DNA of 64,000 nucleotides from Alkalihalobacterium chitinilyticum (GTDB taxonomy: Bacteria > Bacillota > Bacilli > Bacillales > Bacillaceae_F): contig NZ_JAOTPO010000003.1 of assembly GCF_029028005.1 (NCBI RefSeq), forward strand, positions 124,001 through 188,000, given 5' to 3'. Below, piece after piece: positions 29,560 through 40,969 of this stretch (position 1 is the stretch's first letter; every line of letters begins with the position of its first letter). The notes under the pieces were generated by a model. That model was not told the origin of the DNA and searched no databases. It saw nothing but the letters and a program-made list of their open reading frames with translations. The translations under genes and the position numbers were made by a program.

Positions 29560-29598
29560 TGTTAGCTATCGTGTCAATAGATGTGAGGAAAGTTAACA
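29560..29598. promoter_or_regulatory. Two GlnR/TnrA boxes upstream of glnR
   Basis: TGTGA-N7-TAACA (29582-29598) matches the TGTNA-N7-TNACA consensus exactly; TGTTA-N7-TGTCA (29560-29576) matches with one change. Their centres are 22 bases apart, about two helical turns. Confidence 0.8.
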
Positions 29599-29706
29599 TT
29601 GGTTTTTTTCAAATTATTACTTTTTTCGATCTTTTTCTAACATTCGCATTCTAGATCTTTTAGGAGTACCGCTATTACTGCGATTCCTCATAAAATCACA
29701 TAAAAA

Positions 29707-29730
29707 AAAAGCACTCCCCTGAGTGCTTTT
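29707..29730 (-). terminator. Terminator of ynbB
   Basis: AAAAGCACTC / GAGTGCTTTT stem with a 4-base loop and long A/T tracts, 3 bases from the ynbB stop codon. Confidence 0.85.
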
Positions 29731-29733
29731 GCC

Positions 29734-31002
29734 TTAAAGTATCAAATACCTTTTTTCCAATAGATGATTTACAGCCTTCACAACTGCAATTTTTACGTGA
29801 GAATAGGTTAATCCCCCTTGTACATAGGCAACATAAGGAGGACGCAACGGACCATCGGCTGACAGCTCGATACTTGCCCCTTGGATAAAAGTTCCCGCCG
29901 CCATAATAACATCATCCTCATAACCCGGCATTGGACTTGGATGTGGGACGACATGCGAATTTATCGGCGAGGCCTGTTGAATTGCCTGACAGAATGCAAC
30001 CATCTTATCACGATCGTCAAATTGTACGGATTGTATGAGATCTGTTCTTTTTTGGTACCATGCGGGCTGTGTATTCATTCCTAATTCTTCGAGGAAAGCA
30101 GCTGTAAAGTGAGCTCCCTTTAACGCCTGGGATACGGTATGAGGAGCTAAAAAGAAACCTTGATACATTTCGAGCAAGCTGTATAAAGAGGCGCCGCCTT
30201 CCGCACCGATACCTGGTGCTGCTAAACGATAGGAGGCTAACTCTACTAACTCTTTTTTTCCAACTAAATAGCCGCCTGTTTTTACGATGCCCCCCCCAGG
30301 ATTTTTAATGAGAGACCCCGCCATTAAGTCGGCTCCGACATGGCACGGTTCTTTCAATTCTACAAATTCACCGTAGCAATTATCAACGAAAACAATAACG
30401 TCGCTTTTTATTTCTTTTACAAATCGAATCATTTCTTCAATTTGATCAATTGTGAATGATGGACGGTTATCATAACCTTTCGAACGCTGAATTCCAATCA
30501 CTTTTGTTTTTTCTGTAATCGCTTGTTGCACAGCTGTAAAATCGACTGTTCCTTCAGCTGTTAGTGGTATCGCATTATACGACACTTGAAAGTCTTTTAA
30601 AGAGCCGTTTCCATTTCCCCGAATACCTACAACTTCTTCTAATGTATCATACGGTTTACCTGTAATATAAACTAATTCATCTCCAGGACGAAGGACACCG
30701 AATAGTGCTGTAGCGATCGCATGGGTACCTGAAATGATTTGCGGTCGAACTAAACCAGCTTCAGCTCCAAATACGTGGGCATAGATCGCTTCTAAAGTGT
30801 CTCTTCCTGTATCGTCATAACCATAACCAGTCGAAGGTGTAAAATGAAAATCACCGACTTGAAATTTTTGAAAGGCTTGTAAAACTCGAAGCTGGTTTGT
30901 TTCAGTCACTCGATCAATTTCTTGAAATTGTTCTGTTAATTTCTTCTCTGTTCTCTCTACAATTGGTTGTAATTGTTGTCCAAATGAAAATTGTTCGTAC
31001 AT
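29734..31002 (-). CDS. ynbB: PLP-dependent methionine gamma-lyase family protein YnbB
   Basis: 422 residues, fold type I PLP enzyme of the group once called aluminium resistance proteins. The cofactor lysine lies in GSLIKNPGGGI, preceded by the PLP-contact Asp in VFVDNCYGEFVE; STGYGYDDTGRDTLE and ISGTHAIATALFG are typical. The reaction in the cell is not established. GGGAG precedes the ATG. It follows hflX by 17 bases, the conserved spoVK-hflX-ynbB order. Confidence 0.92.
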   Translation of the reverse strand: MYEQFSFGQQLQPIVERTEKKLTEQFQEIDRVTETNQLRVLQAFQKFQVGDFHFTPSTGYGYDDTGRDTLEAIYAHVFGAEAGLVRPQIISGTHAIATALFGVLRPGDELVYITGKPYDTLEEVVGIRGNGNGSLKDFQVSYNAIPLTAEGTVDFTAVQQAITEKTKVIGIQRSKGYDNRPSFTIDQIEEMIRFVKEIKSDVIVFVDNCYGEFVELKEPCHVGADLMAGSLIKNPGGGIVKTGGYLVGKKELVELASYRLAAPGIGAEGGASLYSLLEMYQGFFLAPHTVSQALKGAHFTAAFLEELGMNTQPAWYQKRTDLIQSVQFDDRDKMVAFCQAIQQASPINSHVVPHPSPMPGYEDDVIMAAGTFIQGASIELSADGPLRPPYVAYVQGGLTYSHVKIAVVKAVNHLLEKRYLIL

Positions 31003-31019
31003 ACTATTCTCCCTGCTAT

Positions 31020-32291
31020 TTAATGCTCTGTTTGGTTTAGTTGATGTGCAAGTGAGTGATTCGGATGAACGTATCCCTCACATTCATAAGTTTCTGTTTC
31101 TTCATCCCAATCTTGATTTAAAAGAATTGTTTCCGTTTTAATTCTTGCTAGTAATTTTCCTTGATCGGAATGAATTTTTGCTTTATAAAAGACCATTTCT
31201 TGTTTAAGTGTTTCTTCAATCTTATCTTGCAGCTTTCTTAATTGCTTTTCATCTTTTGCTGAGATTAACAGTTCTGATGAATGAACAAAAACATCTTCTT
31301 TATCCTGAATTAGATCCGCTTTATTATAGACTGTCAACATCGGTATCTCATTAACATCCAGATCCTCTAATAACTTTAAAACGGTCTTCTCGTGCTCACT
31401 AAAATTCTCATGTGAGGCATCAATAATATGTAAAATCAGGTCAGCCTCTTGAACTTCCTCTAACGTTGAACGGAAGGCAGCAATTAATGTCGTTGGAAGA
31501 TCTTGAATAAATCCTACCGTATCGGACAATAAAACGTTCAATCCACTCGGTAATTTCAATTTTCTTGTCGTCGGATCTAAAGTTGCAAACAATAGGTTTT
31601 GTTCAAATGTGTCAGCCGCAGTTAAACGATTAAGAATTGTAGATTTCCCTGCATTTGTATAACCAACCAAGGCGATTTGTAACACTTGATTTTCTTTTCG
31701 TCGCTCGCGATACTGTTTTCGATGTTGAACGATCGTTGATAGTTGCTGTTTGATTTCGTCCATACGACGGCGGATATGCCTTCTATCAGTTTCTAACTGT
31801 GTTTCACCGGGACCACGCGTTCCTATTCCACCACCTAAACGAGATAAAGCTAAACCTCGTCCCATAAGACGGGGCAGAAGATAATTTAATTGGGCAAGCT
31901 CAACTTGGAGCTTACCCTCCCTTGATTGCGCTCGTTGCGCAAATATATCTAAGATGAGCTGCGTACGGTCTATCACACGTACACCTTCTCCAAATATAGA
32001 GGATATATTTCGAATTTGACCAGCCGATAACTCATCATTAAAAATCACTAAATCTGGTTCTTTCTCTTCTATTAGCAGCGAAAGCTCCTCGATTTTACCA
32101 CGTCCTAAATAGGTCGCCGGATCAATGGACACTTTCTTTTGATCAATCATAGCAACAACTTCACCGTTAGCCGTTGCTGTTAAAGATTTAAGCTCTTCCA
32201 TAGAATATAAGAAATGGTCATCATTTCGATCTTTCGTTTGACAACCTGCTAAGATAACGCGTTCTTTTGAATCATTTCTAACTTCTTGCAC
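31020..32291 (-). CDS. hflX: Ribosome-associated GTPase HflX
   Basis: 423 residues. An N-terminal HflX domain precedes the G domain with [19 protein letters not shown] and NKAD; the linker [19 protein letters not shown] is the family signature. HflX splits stalled ribosomes, notably after heat stress or antibiotics. The frame extends upstream to 32360 but has no ribosome site there; the GTG at 32291 gives a protein of normal length. It lies 65 bases after spoVK. Confidence 0.92.
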   Translation of the reverse strand: MQEVRNDSKERVILAGCQTKDRNDDHFLYSMEELKSLTATANGEVVAMIDQKKVSIDPATYLGRGKIEELSLLIEEKEPDLVIFNDELSAGQIRNISSIFGEGVRVIDRTQLILDIFAQRAQSREGKLQVELAQLNYLLPRLMGRGLALSRLGGGIGTRGPGETQLETDRRHIRRRMDEIKQQLSTIVQHRKQYRERRKENQVLQIALVGYTNAGKSTILNRLTAADTFEQNLLFATLDPTTRKLKLPSGLNVLLSDTVGFIQDLPTTLIAAFRSTLEEVQEADLILHIIDASHENFSEHEKTVLKLLEDLDVNEIPMLTVYNKADLIQDKEDVFVHSSELLISAKDEKQLRKLQDKIEETLKQEMVFYKAKIHSDQGKLLARIKTETILLNQDWDEETETYECEGYVHPNHSLAHQLNQTEH

Positions 32292-32356
32292 TATGAACTC
32301 ACAACCTTCGATTTCTAATTCCGTCTTGAAGATATTACACATACGTCCACAAAATG

Positions 32357-33319
32357 TCAAGAAAACGGCTGGACTCTAGACTTCTCAAAGTCAAAGTCTT
32401 CTGCTTGAAGAGTGGATAGTGATTGCCGGTCGTACTTCCCTTCAACCAGAAGGCGAACAGCCTGAGTACGAATTGCTTGCTCAATTAAGTTTCTCACAAA
32501 TCGGCCATTGCTAAACGTTTTTCCTTGTTCTCCTTTAATGCGTCGTAAATAATCTCGAACTTTTTGTTCCCCTTGCCTTGATAGCTGATATTCTCTTTCC
32601 GCTAACATAATTTCACTAATTTCCATTAATTCTTCCGTTGAATAATCTTCAAAAGGAATGGTGATTGGGAAACGGGATGGCAAACCAGGATTTAGGGATA
32701 GGAAATAATCCATTTCTCTACCGTACCCAGCTAAAATTAAAATAAAGTCATGTTGTTGATCTTCCATTGCTTTAACTAGCGTATCGATCGCTTCTTTACC
32801 AAAATCCTTTTCTCCTCCGCGAGCTAAAGAATACGCTTCATCAATAAATAGCACCCCACCCAGAGCTTTCTTTAGTACTTCTCTCGTTTTTTGCGCGGTA
32901 TGTCCAATATATTCACCTACTAAATCAGCTCTCTCAACTTCAATCAGATGTCCCTTCGAAAGTACTTCCATTTCATGAAATAGCTTCGCAATGAGGCGCG
33001 CTACTGTCGTCTTTCCCGTTCCAGGATTGCCTTTAAAAATCATGTGCAAAGACTGTCTAGAACTTTTTAACCCATTTTCTTTACGACAGTTATTGATGTA
33101 AAGCCACGCATATACTTCTTTTAACAATTGTTTTACATCGTTTAATCCAACTAACGAGGACAATTCTTTTTCCATACGCTCAAGCACTTCATGTTTTTCG
33201 GCCAATGTATTTCCAAAAGGTTGTTCTTTTCGATATAAACTTTCCTTATCTCGCTTATTTTCACGGTTCAGGACAACATTAATTTGTCCTTTCGAGCGGG
33301 TAACTGTTGTATTTTTCAT
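32357..33319 (-). CDS. spoVK: Stage V sporulation protein K (AAA ATPase)
   Basis: 320 residues, CbxX/CfxQ-type AAA protein. Walker [14 protein letters not shown], Walker [17 protein letters not shown] and the arginine finger region SRFPITIPF are visible. Needed for spore maturation in B. subtilis; the molecular role is unclear. AGAGGGG lies before the ATG. First gene of spoVK-hflX-ynbB. Confidence 0.95.
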   Translation of the reverse strand: MKNTTVTRSKGQINVVLNRENKRDKESLYRKEQPFGNTLAEKHEVLERMEKELSSLVGLNDVKQLLKEVYAWLYINNCRKENGLKSSRQSLHMIFKGNPGTGKTTVARLIAKLFHEMEVLSKGHLIEVERADLVGEYIGHTAQKTREVLKKALGGVLFIDEAYSLARGGEKDFGKEAIDTLVKAMEDQQHDFILILAGYGREMDYFLSLNPGLPSRFPITIPFEDYSTEELMEISEIMLAEREYQLSRQGEQKVRDYLRRIKGEQGKTFSNGRFVRNLIEQAIRTQAVRLLVEGKYDRQSLSTLQAEDFDFEKSRVQPFS

Positions 33320-33413
33320 TGTTTCACCCCTCTGTTTACAATCGATTACAATACTATACGCATCCGCCTAGTTTTTGTGACAAATGCCTAATAAGATTTT
33401 TCAGCAAGAAAAA

Positions 33414-33493
33414 GAGGGTTACTCCAAAGTGCACAATACCTTACTAAGATATGCATCTTAGTATCAAGGTAATAACACTTACGAGTAACCCTC
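33414..33493 (-). terminator. Long nested hairpin after hfq
   Basis: GAGGGTTACTC and GAGTAACCCTC (33414-33424 / 33483-33493) close an 80-nt structure that also pairs AAGTG/CACTT, TACCTT/AAGGTA and ACTAAGAT/ATCTTAGT inside. On the minus strand it ends in TTTTTC, 15 bases after the hfq stop, so it serves as the hfq terminator; it is far longer than the other terminators here. Confidence 0.75.
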
Positions 33494-33507
33494 ACCAATT
33501 CCAATCT

Positions 33508-33747
33508 TTACGATTGTTGTTCTGGATCAATATTCACTTGAACATTACGCTGCGGAGCAAAAGTTGAAATAGCATGTTTATAAACAAGTTGCTGTTTTCC
33601 TTCACTCTCTAGGATAATTGTGAAATTATCAAACGCTTTAATTAATCCACGTAACTGGAAACCATTTAACAAGAAAACAGTAACTGCGATATTATCCTTG
33701 CGTAGTTGATTTAGGAATTGGTCTTGAATGTTAACGGATTGCTTCAT
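33508..33747 (-). CDS. hfq: RNA chaperone Hfq
   Basis: 79 residues. Sm1 region ([27 protein letters not shown], in part) and Sm2 with [11 protein letters not shown] are clear. The Sm ring binds sRNA and mRNA A/U-rich tracts. Length is typical for Gram-positive Hfq without a long tail. GGGGGAC precedes the ATG. It follows miaA by 25 bases, the conserved miaA-hfq pairing. Confidence 0.96.
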   Translation of the reverse strand: MKQSVNIQDQFLNQLRKDNIAVTVFLLNGFQLRGLIKAFDNFTIILESEGKQQLVYKHAISTFAPQRNVQVNIDPEQQS

Positions 33748-33772
33748 TTATAAGTCCCCCTTCTATGTACTG

Positions 33773-34720
33773 TTATTTTATTTCGCTATGATTATAAAGC
33801 TTTCCTTCTATAAATTGTTGAATTTCTATAATCTTTTCATTAAAATTTGCATTTGTCATGTTAAACCAGTGAACATCTGCTTTATTTCGAAACCATGTAT
33901 ATTGTCTTTTCGCATAACGTCTAGAGTTTCGCTTTAAGATTTCGATCGCTTCTTCCTTAGTCACTTTTCCTTCTATGTATTCATAAATTTCTTTATAGCC
34001 AATGGCTTGTACAGATTGACATTCCCGAACCCCATGATTATACAGACGGTACGCTTCTTCTATCAGCCCCTGTTCAATCATCAGATCGACACGGTCGTTT
34101 ATACGCTTATATAATACGTCCCGGTCCATCGTCAGGCCAATAAAGACATAGTCATAAGGCGACTCTTTCGTTTGGGTCTGTTGGTATTCAGATAATGTTT
34201 TTCCCGTTAGCTTCAACACTTCTAAGGCTCGAATAACTCGTCTGTAATTATTCGGATGAATAGCATTATAACTGACAGGATCCACAACTCTTAATTGCTG
34301 ATGAAGTTGTTCAACTCCATGCTCTTCTACAAACTTCTCCATTTCTTCTCGAAACTTGAAATCAGTAGATGTATCCGCAAAGTTATAATCTTGTATGACT
34401 GAGTTTATATATAGACCCGTTCCTCCAACGATAAATGGTAATTTTCCTTGTGCATTTAACGATTTTATCAGTGGCTGAACGTAACCTTTAAATTCAGCAA
34501 CCGAAAAAGGCTCTGTCGGCTCCTTGATGTCAATCAAGTGATGAGGAATTCCATCCATCTCTTCTATCGTTACTTTCGCGGTACCAATGTCCATCTCTTT
34601 ATAAATTTGCATGGAGTCACCACTAATAATTTCCCCGTTGAAACGTTTGGCTAGCTCTATGCCCATCTTAGTTTTTCCAACCGCTGTAGGGCCAACTATA
34701 ACAACAAGCTTCTCCTTCAT
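33773..34720 (-). CDS. miaA: tRNA dimethylallyltransferase MiaA
   Basis: 315 residues. Adds dimethylallyl to A37 of tRNAs reading UNN codons. P-loop GPTAVGKTK, the SGDSMQIYK and GGTGLYI motifs and RRVIRALEV are present. MiaB, encoded about 8 kb away, then methylthiolates the same base. First in miaA-hfq, 24 bases after the methyltransferase gene. Confidence 0.96.
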   Translation of the reverse strand: MKEKLVVIVGPTAVGKTKMGIELAKRFNGEIISGDSMQIYKEMDIGTAKVTIEEMDGIPHHLIDIKEPTEPFSVAEFKGYVQPLIKSLNAQGKLPFIVGGTGLYINSVIQDYNFADTSTDFKFREEMEKFVEEHGVEQLHQQLRVVDPVSYNAIHPNNYRRVIRALEVLKLTGKTLSEYQQTQTKESPYDYVFIGLTMDRDVLYKRINDRVDLMIEQGLIEEAYRLYNHGVRECQSVQAIGYKEIYEYIEGKVTKEEAIEILKRNSRRYAKRQYTWFRNKADVHWFNMTNANFNEKIIEIQQFIEGKLYNHSEIK

Positions 34721-34744
34721 GACAACACCCTTTTTGTTTCTTTT

Positions 34745-35551
34745 TCATTTATTCATTTGACTGTTTATATCGTAGTAACCGAAATGAAATTTAGAAGTTC
34801 GTCTTTTTATCACGTCAAAACCGAATTTAGCAAACCGATCACTTTTCCAATGATCTTTAAAAACAACCCGTTGTCTCGCTACCCGCTTTGCCTCTTTAAT
34901 TGTTTCAACAGTTATTGGTTGATACAGGGCTAAGGACTTTAGCGGTGTTAAGCCTTGCGATGTTTCTAGATCAGCTTCAAACATCGGATCAAAATAAACG
35001 ACATCGTAGCTAGCATCTTCTAATCTACGGAGGACTTCAAAGTGATTCCCATGAATAACTTGTACCGAGCGCATCGCTTGATTAAACAAGTTATTACCAG
35101 AATCCCAATGCTTCAAACCTTCTTTAACAATATAGGCGATTGACCGGCTCCCTTCAATCCCTGCCACTTTTCCCGATGAACCAACGACTGATTGAGCAAT
35201 AATCGCATCCGACCCAAGACCTAACGTACAATCTAATAGAGACATCCCTTCTTGCAACTGGGAAACTTCTATAAATGGATCATAACCGTCTTTCTGTAAT
35301 CTTTTAAAACGGAACATCGCCGAATTAGGGTGAAAAAAGAAAGGCTCTGTTGAATGAATGGAGTAATAGAAGAGCTTTTTCTTCCCGACTACAAAAATGT
35401 CATCCCCAAGCTCTTCTATCATCACCTCTATCGGTTTGTCTTCCCTGTCAATATATAGTGCATCCAAGTCTAAGCTTATCGTTTTAGCTTCTTCTACTAA
35501 CTTTTCATTATGCTTTAAGGCTGTTGTTATATACACATTATCTCTCCACAT
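34745..35551 (-). CDS. Class I SAM-dependent methyltransferase (RsmJ-like)
   Basis: 268 residues. The SAM site is LDCTLGLGSDAIIA (about residue 110), followed by GIEGSRS and the catalytic-type motif YFDPMFE. This resembles the RsmJ/UPF0341 group that methylates 16S rRNA, though true RsmJ activity in Bacillus is not established. The first ~90 residues form a separate N-terminal region. No ribosome site stronger than GGAGAG is seen before the ATG. Just upstream of miaA, suggesting an RNA-modification role. Confidence 0.8.
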   Translation of the reverse strand: MWRDNVYITTALKHNEKLVEEAKTISLDLDALYIDREDKPIEVMIEELGDDIFVVGKKKLFYYSIHSTEPFFFHPNSAMFRFKRLQKDGYDPFIEVSQLQEGMSLLDCTLGLGSDAIIAQSVVGSSGKVAGIEGSRSIAYIVKEGLKHWDSGNNLFNQAMRSVQVIHGNHFEVLRRLEDASYDVVYFDPMFEADLETSQGLTPLKSLALYQPITVETIKEAKRVARQRVVFKDHWKSDRFAKFGFDVIKRRTSKFHFGYYDINSQMNK

Positions 35552-35668
35552 TCACTATAGTGCTTCCATATTATAGACTTTTTCCCGCCTTTATCGCAAC
35601 TAATTAGTAGATATGCCATCTATCATTATATCCATATTGAAAGAGTGATAATCATTACACATCACTTT

Positions 35669-37543
35669 TTACATGATCCTTTTGAACATTTTTTCCATTT
35701 CATACGTCGAGTAATGAATAAGGATTGGGCGCCCATGTGGACAAGTGAACGGATCGATACATTTCCGTAAACTTTCTAATAAAGCAAACTGTTCATCCGT
35801 CCTTAAATGACGATTAGCTTTAATCGCTGCCTTACAAGACATGAGTATGGCAGCTTCTTCACGAAGTTTTTTGATGTCTATTTTTTTCTTAGAAAGGACT
35901 TCGTCAATCATTTCTCGCAATGTTTCATCTTCATGACCTTTTGGAAGCCAAGTTGGATACGAGCGGATAATATAGGTTTGATTACCGAACGGCTCTAAAA
36001 ACAATCCGACTTCTTTTAATTCTTCAGTGTGTTCCTTTAAGGTAATAAATTCACTCTGAGTGCATTCAAGTGTGATTGGAACGAGAAGGTCTTGTAGTTG
36101 TGAAGTAACTTGTCCGACTTTTTCTTTAAAATATTCATATTTAATTCTTTCTTGTGCCGCGTGTTGATCAATAATATATAAACCTTGTTCATTTTGGGCA
36201 AGAATATACGTTCCGTGCATTTGACCAATCGGGTAAAGAGTCGGCACACGATCACTTCGTTCCAAATCAGGCGACGGTTGTTCTTTAACTGCAATTTCTA
36301 CTGGTATATCTTTTTGCATTTCGACTTTCTCTACTGTTTCGCAAGAGATGCTGTTTTCCTCTTGAAAATCATCGTCAGTTTCGATTGCTTGTTCTGCATA
36401 GTGTTTAGTTGGTGTAGACGCATTGTAGGTTTCAGTCACAGGAATAGTCGGTTGATATTCAACTGGCCTTACCTGTTGTTTTTCATGATGGAGTTGAAAA
36501 GCAATTTGTTCAGATTTTGGTTTTTCCTTCTTTTCTCGAACGACTTCAGGAATGAGCTGTGTTTTTTTAAAGACATTCTGAATTCCCTCTTTGACGAGCG
36601 TCGTTAGTTCATCTTCTTTACTTAATCGAACTTCCAATTTAGAAGGATGAACATTGACGTCAATTAATAAAGGATCCATCTTTATGTTAAGTACAACAAT
36701 CGGATACCGACCAATTGGAAGCAACGTATGATACCCTTCTTGGATCGCTCTTGCTAATGAATAATTTCTAATATATCTTCCATTTACAAATGTAGACATA
36801 TATTGCCTGGATGCTCTAGTTACCTCAGGCTTCACAATAAAACCGGTAACTTGAAAGTCAATCGTTTCTAATTCGATTGGTAACATTTGTTTAGCGACAG
36901 CCGCACCATATATCGAATGTAAGACTTGCAGTTGACTTCCATTTCCATTCGTCTGTAGCATTTGCTTGCCGTTATGGTAAAGTTCAAATGCAATTTCAGG
37001 GTTTGCCAGTGCAATGCGATTTACAATATCACTTATGTTACCCAATTCCGTGTGAACTGTCTTCAAATACTTCAACCTCGCCGGAGTATTATAAAAAAGG
37101 TTTGTTATCGTTATTTCAGTTCCTTTCCTGCTGTTAGCCGACTGTTTTGCAATTATTTTTCCACCTTCTAATTGAATACTTGTCCCTGCACCATCACCTG
37201 TACTTGTATTCAATTCAAGGTATGATACCGAAGCGATACTTGGAAGGGCTTCTCCACGAAAACCTAAAGTCGTAATATGGAAAAGGTCTTTGTCCGTCTT
37301 AATCTTGCTTGTTGCATGTCTATAAAATGCCGTTTCAACATCATCAGGCAAAATACCATCACCATTATCCAGTATTCTAATTTTGGAAAGTCCGCCTTCT
37401 TCAACTTCAATGACGATTTGTGTGCTGTTTGCATCAATTGCATTCTCGACTAACTCTTTAACAATTGAAGCGGGGCGTTCCACCACTTCCCCAGCTGCGA
37501 TTTTATTTGAAAGCTGTTCATCTAACTTTACAATTTTCCCCAT
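35669..37543 (-). CDS. mutL: DNA mismatch repair protein MutL
   Basis: 624 residues. N-terminal GHKL ATPase: [24 protein letters not shown]-terminal domain keeps the endonuclease motif [12 protein letters not shown] and the metal-site CPHGRP, so this is a nicking MutL as expected where MutH is absent. A long acidic linker lies around residues 345-420. The ATG at 37543 has GGGAGGTG 9 bases upstream; a GTG four codons earlier overlaps that site. It follows mutS by 21 bases. Confidence 0.97.
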   Translation of the reverse strand: MGKIVKLDEQLSNKIAAGEVVERPASIVKELVENAIDANSTQIVIEVEEGGLSKIRILDNGDGILPDDVETAFYRHATSKIKTDKDLFHITTLGFRGEALPSIASVSYLELNTSTGDGAGTSIQLEGGKIIAKQSANSRKGTEITITNLFYNTPARLKYLKTVHTELGNISDIVNRIALANPEIAFELYHNGKQMLQTNGNGSQLQVLHSIYGAAVAKQMLPIELETIDFQVTGFIVKPEVTRASRQYMSTFVNGRYIRNYSLARAIQEGYHTLLPIGRYPIVVLNIKMDPLLIDVNVHPSKLEVRLSKEDELTTLVKEGIQNVFKKTQLIPEVVREKKEKPKSEQIAFQLHHEKQQVRPVEYQPTIPVTETYNASTPTKHYAEQAIETDDDFQEENSISCETVEKVEMQKDIPVEIAVKEQPSPDLERSDRVPTLYPIGQMHGTYILAQNEQGLYIIDQHAAQERIKYEYFKEKVGQVTSQLQDLLVPITLECTQSEFITLKEHTEELKEVGLFLEPFGNQTYIIRSYPTWLPKGHEDETLREMIDEVLSKKKIDIKKLREEAAILMSCKAAIKANRHLRTDEQFALLESLRKCIDPFTCPHGRPILIHYSTYEMEKMFKRIM

Positions 37544-37564
37544 GGCTTCACGCACCTCCCTTTG

Positions 37565-40177
37565 CTATTTTCTTAATTTGCGTTGAATGTCATTTAACAT
37601 TTGTAACGCTTCAAATGGTGTCATATTGAGGATGTCTAACATTTTTATGTCTTTAATAATTCCTGTTTCTACATAGCTAACTTGTGTTCTTTTCGGTCGT
37701 TGCTCTTCTTCACCAAATAAAGATAACTGCACAGGTTGTTCCTCTTTTTCTTCGTGTACTTTAAGTTCTTTCTTAGGTTCGGCAGGTAATACTGCTTGTT
37801 TTTCGCCGCCCTCTAATTGGTGTAAAATTTCATCAGCTCGAACAATCACATGTTCTGGAAGTTCTGCTAATTGCGCAACATAGATCCCATAGCTTCTGTC
37901 AGCTTGTCCGTCAACCACTTTGTGTAAAAAGACAACTTTTCCATCTTCCTCTATTGCTGAAACATGAACGTTCTTAAGTCGTTCTAATTGTTGTTCTAAA
38001 GCGGTAAGTTCATGATAGTGAGTGGAGAATAAAGTCTTGGCTCCAATTTGTTCATGAATATATTCAACAATCGCCTGAGCGAGTGCCATCCCATCGTAGG
38101 TAGATGTTCCTCTGCCAATTTCATCTAAAAGAATCAGACTATTTTCTGTTGCATTTGTTAATGCATGTTTTGTTTCTAACATTTCCACCATAAATGTACT
38201 TTGTCCGCTTGCCAAATCATCTGCTGCACCAATTCTTGTAAAGATCTGATCAAAAATTGGAAGAACTGCAGTTGTTGCAGGAACAAAACACCCGACTTGC
38301 GCCATAATCGATGTTAATGCTAACTGTCTCATATACGTACTTTTACCGGCCATATTTGGTCCCGTAATTAATAAGATTTCCCGTTCACGATCCATGACAA
38401 CATCATTTGAAACGTATTGACCACGGTCAATCATTTTTTCAACGACCGGATGCCGGCCATTCTCAATTTGAATTTGACGATCTTCAGTAAATTGCGGTCT
38501 CACAAAGTGTTGTTCATTACTAATTGTCGCAAAGCTTTGTAAAACATCGATTGTACTAATGGTTTTAGCAAGTTGTTGAAGTTGGCGTATATAACTTTTT
38601 ACTTGTTCACGGATCATTTGAAATAAATCATATTCAAGCAACTCTATTTTTTCTTCTGCTTCTAGAATGAGTGTTTCCTTTTCTTTAAGTTCTGGCGTTA
38701 TATAACGTTCAGCATTCGCTAGCGTTTGTTTTCGCTCGTAACGCCCTTCTGGCAGATTTGGGATATTCGACTTAGTAACCTCAATATAGTAGCCAAAGAC
38801 CTTGTTATATCCAATCTTAAGCGATTTGATCCCGGTTTCCTGCCGCTCTCTTTGTTCAAGTGCAGCAATCCACGTCTTTCCATTTAAGCTCGCATCTCTA
38901 TAAGTATCTAGTTCCCTATTAAAACCAGCTTTAATCATGCCGCCATCCTTTACAGAGAGCGGGGGATCGTCAACAATACTCGTTTCTAACAAGTCTAAAA
39001 GTTCATCACAGTGATCGATTGTCGTAATTAAGCGTTCTGATAGAGGTACATTAAGCTGTTGTACGATATGAACGATCTTGGGAACCTGTTGAAGGGATCT
39101 GCGTAGTTGCACAAGTTCACGTGCATTCACATTACCGTAGGCTACCTTCCCGGCTAGGCGTTCTAAATCATATACTTCCGTCAGCGCTTCTCTTAACTCT
39201 TCCTTAGCAAAGAACTGCTCCATAAGAGTCTCAACAACGGTTAAACGCTCTTCAATTTCTCCTTGATTAATTAATGGACGCTCTAACCACTTTTTTAGTA
39301 AGCGGGCACCCATAGCCGTTACAGTTGCATCAACAATCCATAGTAATGAGCCTTTTTTCTTTTTCTCTCGAATCGTTTCAATTAATTCTAGGTTTCGCTT
39401 TGAATGATAATCAATTTTCATATATTGATTAGCCGTATAATATTGAACTTGCTGTAAATGATCGAGCGAACGCCTTTGTGTTCGAACTAAATAATTACAT
39501 AGCCTTCCAATCGTTGCCACGAGGTAGTCATGTTCAATTCCTTCACAATTTGGTTTAAAGAATTCAGGCACTCCCTCATCCGCTTCAAATGATATAGTGA
39601 TTGCTAATCGCTGCTTTACCATCTCAAGATACGACTCGTTAAAGTCTGGTGAAACAATGACTTCTTTAGCTGCAGTCGAAGCAAGCTCATAAATGACTTC
39701 ATCTATTCCACCCGTTAATACGGTAATAGAACTTTCACCAGTCGTTAAATCCGTACGAACAAAACCGAACCGTCCATCATCCAGATCGGATACAGATGTT
39801 ATAAAATTATTTTCTTTATCAGCAATGGTTTTACCATCCATTACTGTTCCAGGCGTAATTAACTTCACAACCTCCCGTTTAACGACGCCTTTCGCTTCTC
39901 TCGGGTCCTCTACTTGCTCACATAGGGCAACCTTATACCCTTTTTCTATTAATTGAGTAATATATTGCTCAGCTGAGTGATAAGGAACTCCACACATCGG
40001 AATTCGGTCCTCACCACCACCTCTTCCAGTCAATGTAATCTCTAATTCTTTTGCTGCGAGCTTCGCATCTTCAAAGAATAATTCATAAAAATCTCCTAAA
40101 CGAAAAAATAAAAAGGCATCTTTATATTGTGCCTTAATTCCTAAATATTGCTGTATCATAGGCGTATGCTGTGCCAT
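37565..40177 (-). CDS. mutS: DNA mismatch repair protein MutS
   Basis: 870 residues. The mismatch-wedge motif appears as [10 protein letters not shown] near residue 25; the ATPase has Walker [13 protein letters not shown], Walker [17 protein letters not shown] and the C-terminal helix-turn-helix. It recognises mispairs and recruits MutL, plus beta clamp through the QLSLF motif near the C-terminus. GGGGGATT precedes the ATG. It starts the mutS-mutL operon. Confidence 0.98.
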   Translation of the reverse strand: MAQHTPMIQQYLGIKAQYKDAFLFFRLGDFYELFFEDAKLAAKELEITLTGRGGGEDRIPMCGVPYHSAEQYITQLIEKGYKVALCEQVEDPREAKGVVKREVVKLITPGTVMDGKTIADKENNFITSVSDLDDGRFGFVRTDLTTGESSITVLTGGIDEVIYELASTAAKEVIVSPDFNESYLEMVKQRLAITISFEADEGVPEFFKPNCEGIEHDYLVATIGRLCNYLVRTQRRSLDHLQQVQYYTANQYMKIDYHSKRNLELIETIREKKKKGSLLWIVDATVTAMGARLLKKWLERPLINQGEIEERLTVVETLMEQFFAKEELREALTEVYDLERLAGKVAYGNVNARELVQLRRSLQQVPKIVHIVQQLNVPLSERLITTIDHCDELLDLLETSIVDDPPLSVKDGGMIKAGFNRELDTYRDASLNGKTWIAALEQRERQETGIKSLKIGYNKVFGYYIEVTKSNIPNLPEGRYERKQTLANAERYITPELKEKETLILEAEEKIELLEYDLFQMIREQVKSYIRQLQQLAKTISTIDVLQSFATISNEQHFVRPQFTEDRQIQIENGRHPVVEKMIDRGQYVSNDVVMDREREILLITGPNMAGKSTYMRQLALTSIMAQVGCFVPATTAVLPIFDQIFTRIGAADDLASGQSTFMVEMLETKHALTNATENSLILLDEIGRGTSTYDGMALAQAIVEYIHEQIGAKTLFSTHYHELTALEQQLERLKNVHVSAIEEDGKVVFLHKVVDGQADRSYGIYVAQLAELPEHVIVRADEILHQLEGGEKQAVLPAEPKKELKVHEEKEEQPVQLSLFGEEEQRPKRTQVSYVETGIIKDIKMLDILNMTPFEALQMLNDIQRKLRK

Positions 40178-40232
40178 TGTAATCCCCCAAAATTCTACAT
40201 TTTACGCCTATCATTATATCATATTCATAGAA

Positions 40233-40276
40233 GAGGTGTCAGGCACCTTTAGTTGGTTAAAGGTGCCTGACACCTC
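40233..40276. repeat. Perfect palindromic GTGTCAGGCAC element
   Basis: Two 19-base perfectly complementary arms (40233-40251 and 40258-40276) with a 6-base loop. Each arm carries GGTGTCAGGCACC, a motif seen again near 53871 and 55301. It lies between cotE and mutS. It has no T tract of its own, so it is not a simple terminator. Confidence 0.85.
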
Positions 40277-40306
40277 AATAAGTACACATCCATAAAAATA
40301 AAAAAA

Positions 40307-40329
40307 CTAGGAAGTAGTTTCCTTCCTAG
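40307..40329 (-). terminator. Terminator of cotE
   Basis: CTAGGAAG / CTTCCTAG stem followed by seven T bases on the minus strand, 10 bases after the cotE stop. Confidence 0.8.
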
Positions 40330-40339
40330 CTCCAATCAA

Positions 40340-40909
40340 CTATTCTTCTGTGTCACCCATCATGAAGTTAGGGTCTAAGTCTTCGAACTCTTCATCCGTT
40401 ACGTCTTCTTCAAACATTGAAGGATCTAATTCAGCAATCGTTCCATCAGGATGAACCGCGACATGAATTTTCGTTTCGCCAATTACTTCAGTCAAGAATT
40501 CACGTTCTACTTGAACGACAACACTTGAGCCATTCGGTGAAATTGTTGCTTCAAGTGTGTTAGGCTGCTGAATTGCTTTAGCCATAACCTGCACATCATC
40601 AGATAAAATGTTGTCATCCTTAACTTGCAATGGTACCACGTCTGTGTAAGTTACCGTTTCAGTAGCTACTTCAGTCTTCGTGTTGTTTTGGTGAGAATAC
40701 CAACAGTTAATGTCATAACTGCCTTGTACTTCCACCGTATCTCCTTTTTTAGCTGCTTCGTACCTATGGTTGATAATCCAACAACCAAGGATACTAGTAG
40801 GCTTGTGGGAAGGGCTTACTGTATGACTAGCTTGAGTAAACTTTCTTCCCTTACCACAAACCGCCTTCGTAATAATTTCACGATAATTTAAGTTATCCGT
40901 TTGTGACAT
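40340..40909 (-). CDS. cotE: Outer spore coat morphogenetic protein CotE
   Basis: 189 residues, about the length of B. subtilis CotE. Conserved stretches: [16 protein letters not shown] near the start, [47 protein letters not shown], and an acidic C-terminus ending in [11 protein letters not shown]. CotE directs assembly of the outer coat. GAGGAGGG lies 7 bases before the ATG at 40909; a longer frame to 40978 has no ribosome site. A structured leader candidate lies upstream. Confidence 0.96.
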   Translation of the reverse strand: MSQTDNLNYREIITKAVCGKGRKFTQASHTVSPSHKPTSILGCWIINHRYEAAKKGDTVEVQGSYDINCWYSHQNNTKTEVATETVTYTDVVPLQVKDDNILSDDVQVMAKAIQQPNTLEATISPNGSSVVVQVEREFLTEVIGETKIHVAVHPDGTIAELDPSMFEEDVTDEEFEDLDPNFMMGDTEE

Positions 40910-40969
40910 GAGTGAACCCTCCTCGATCAAATCGTTAGAAAAACTCGGCATGTCGCCGTAAGTACTTCG

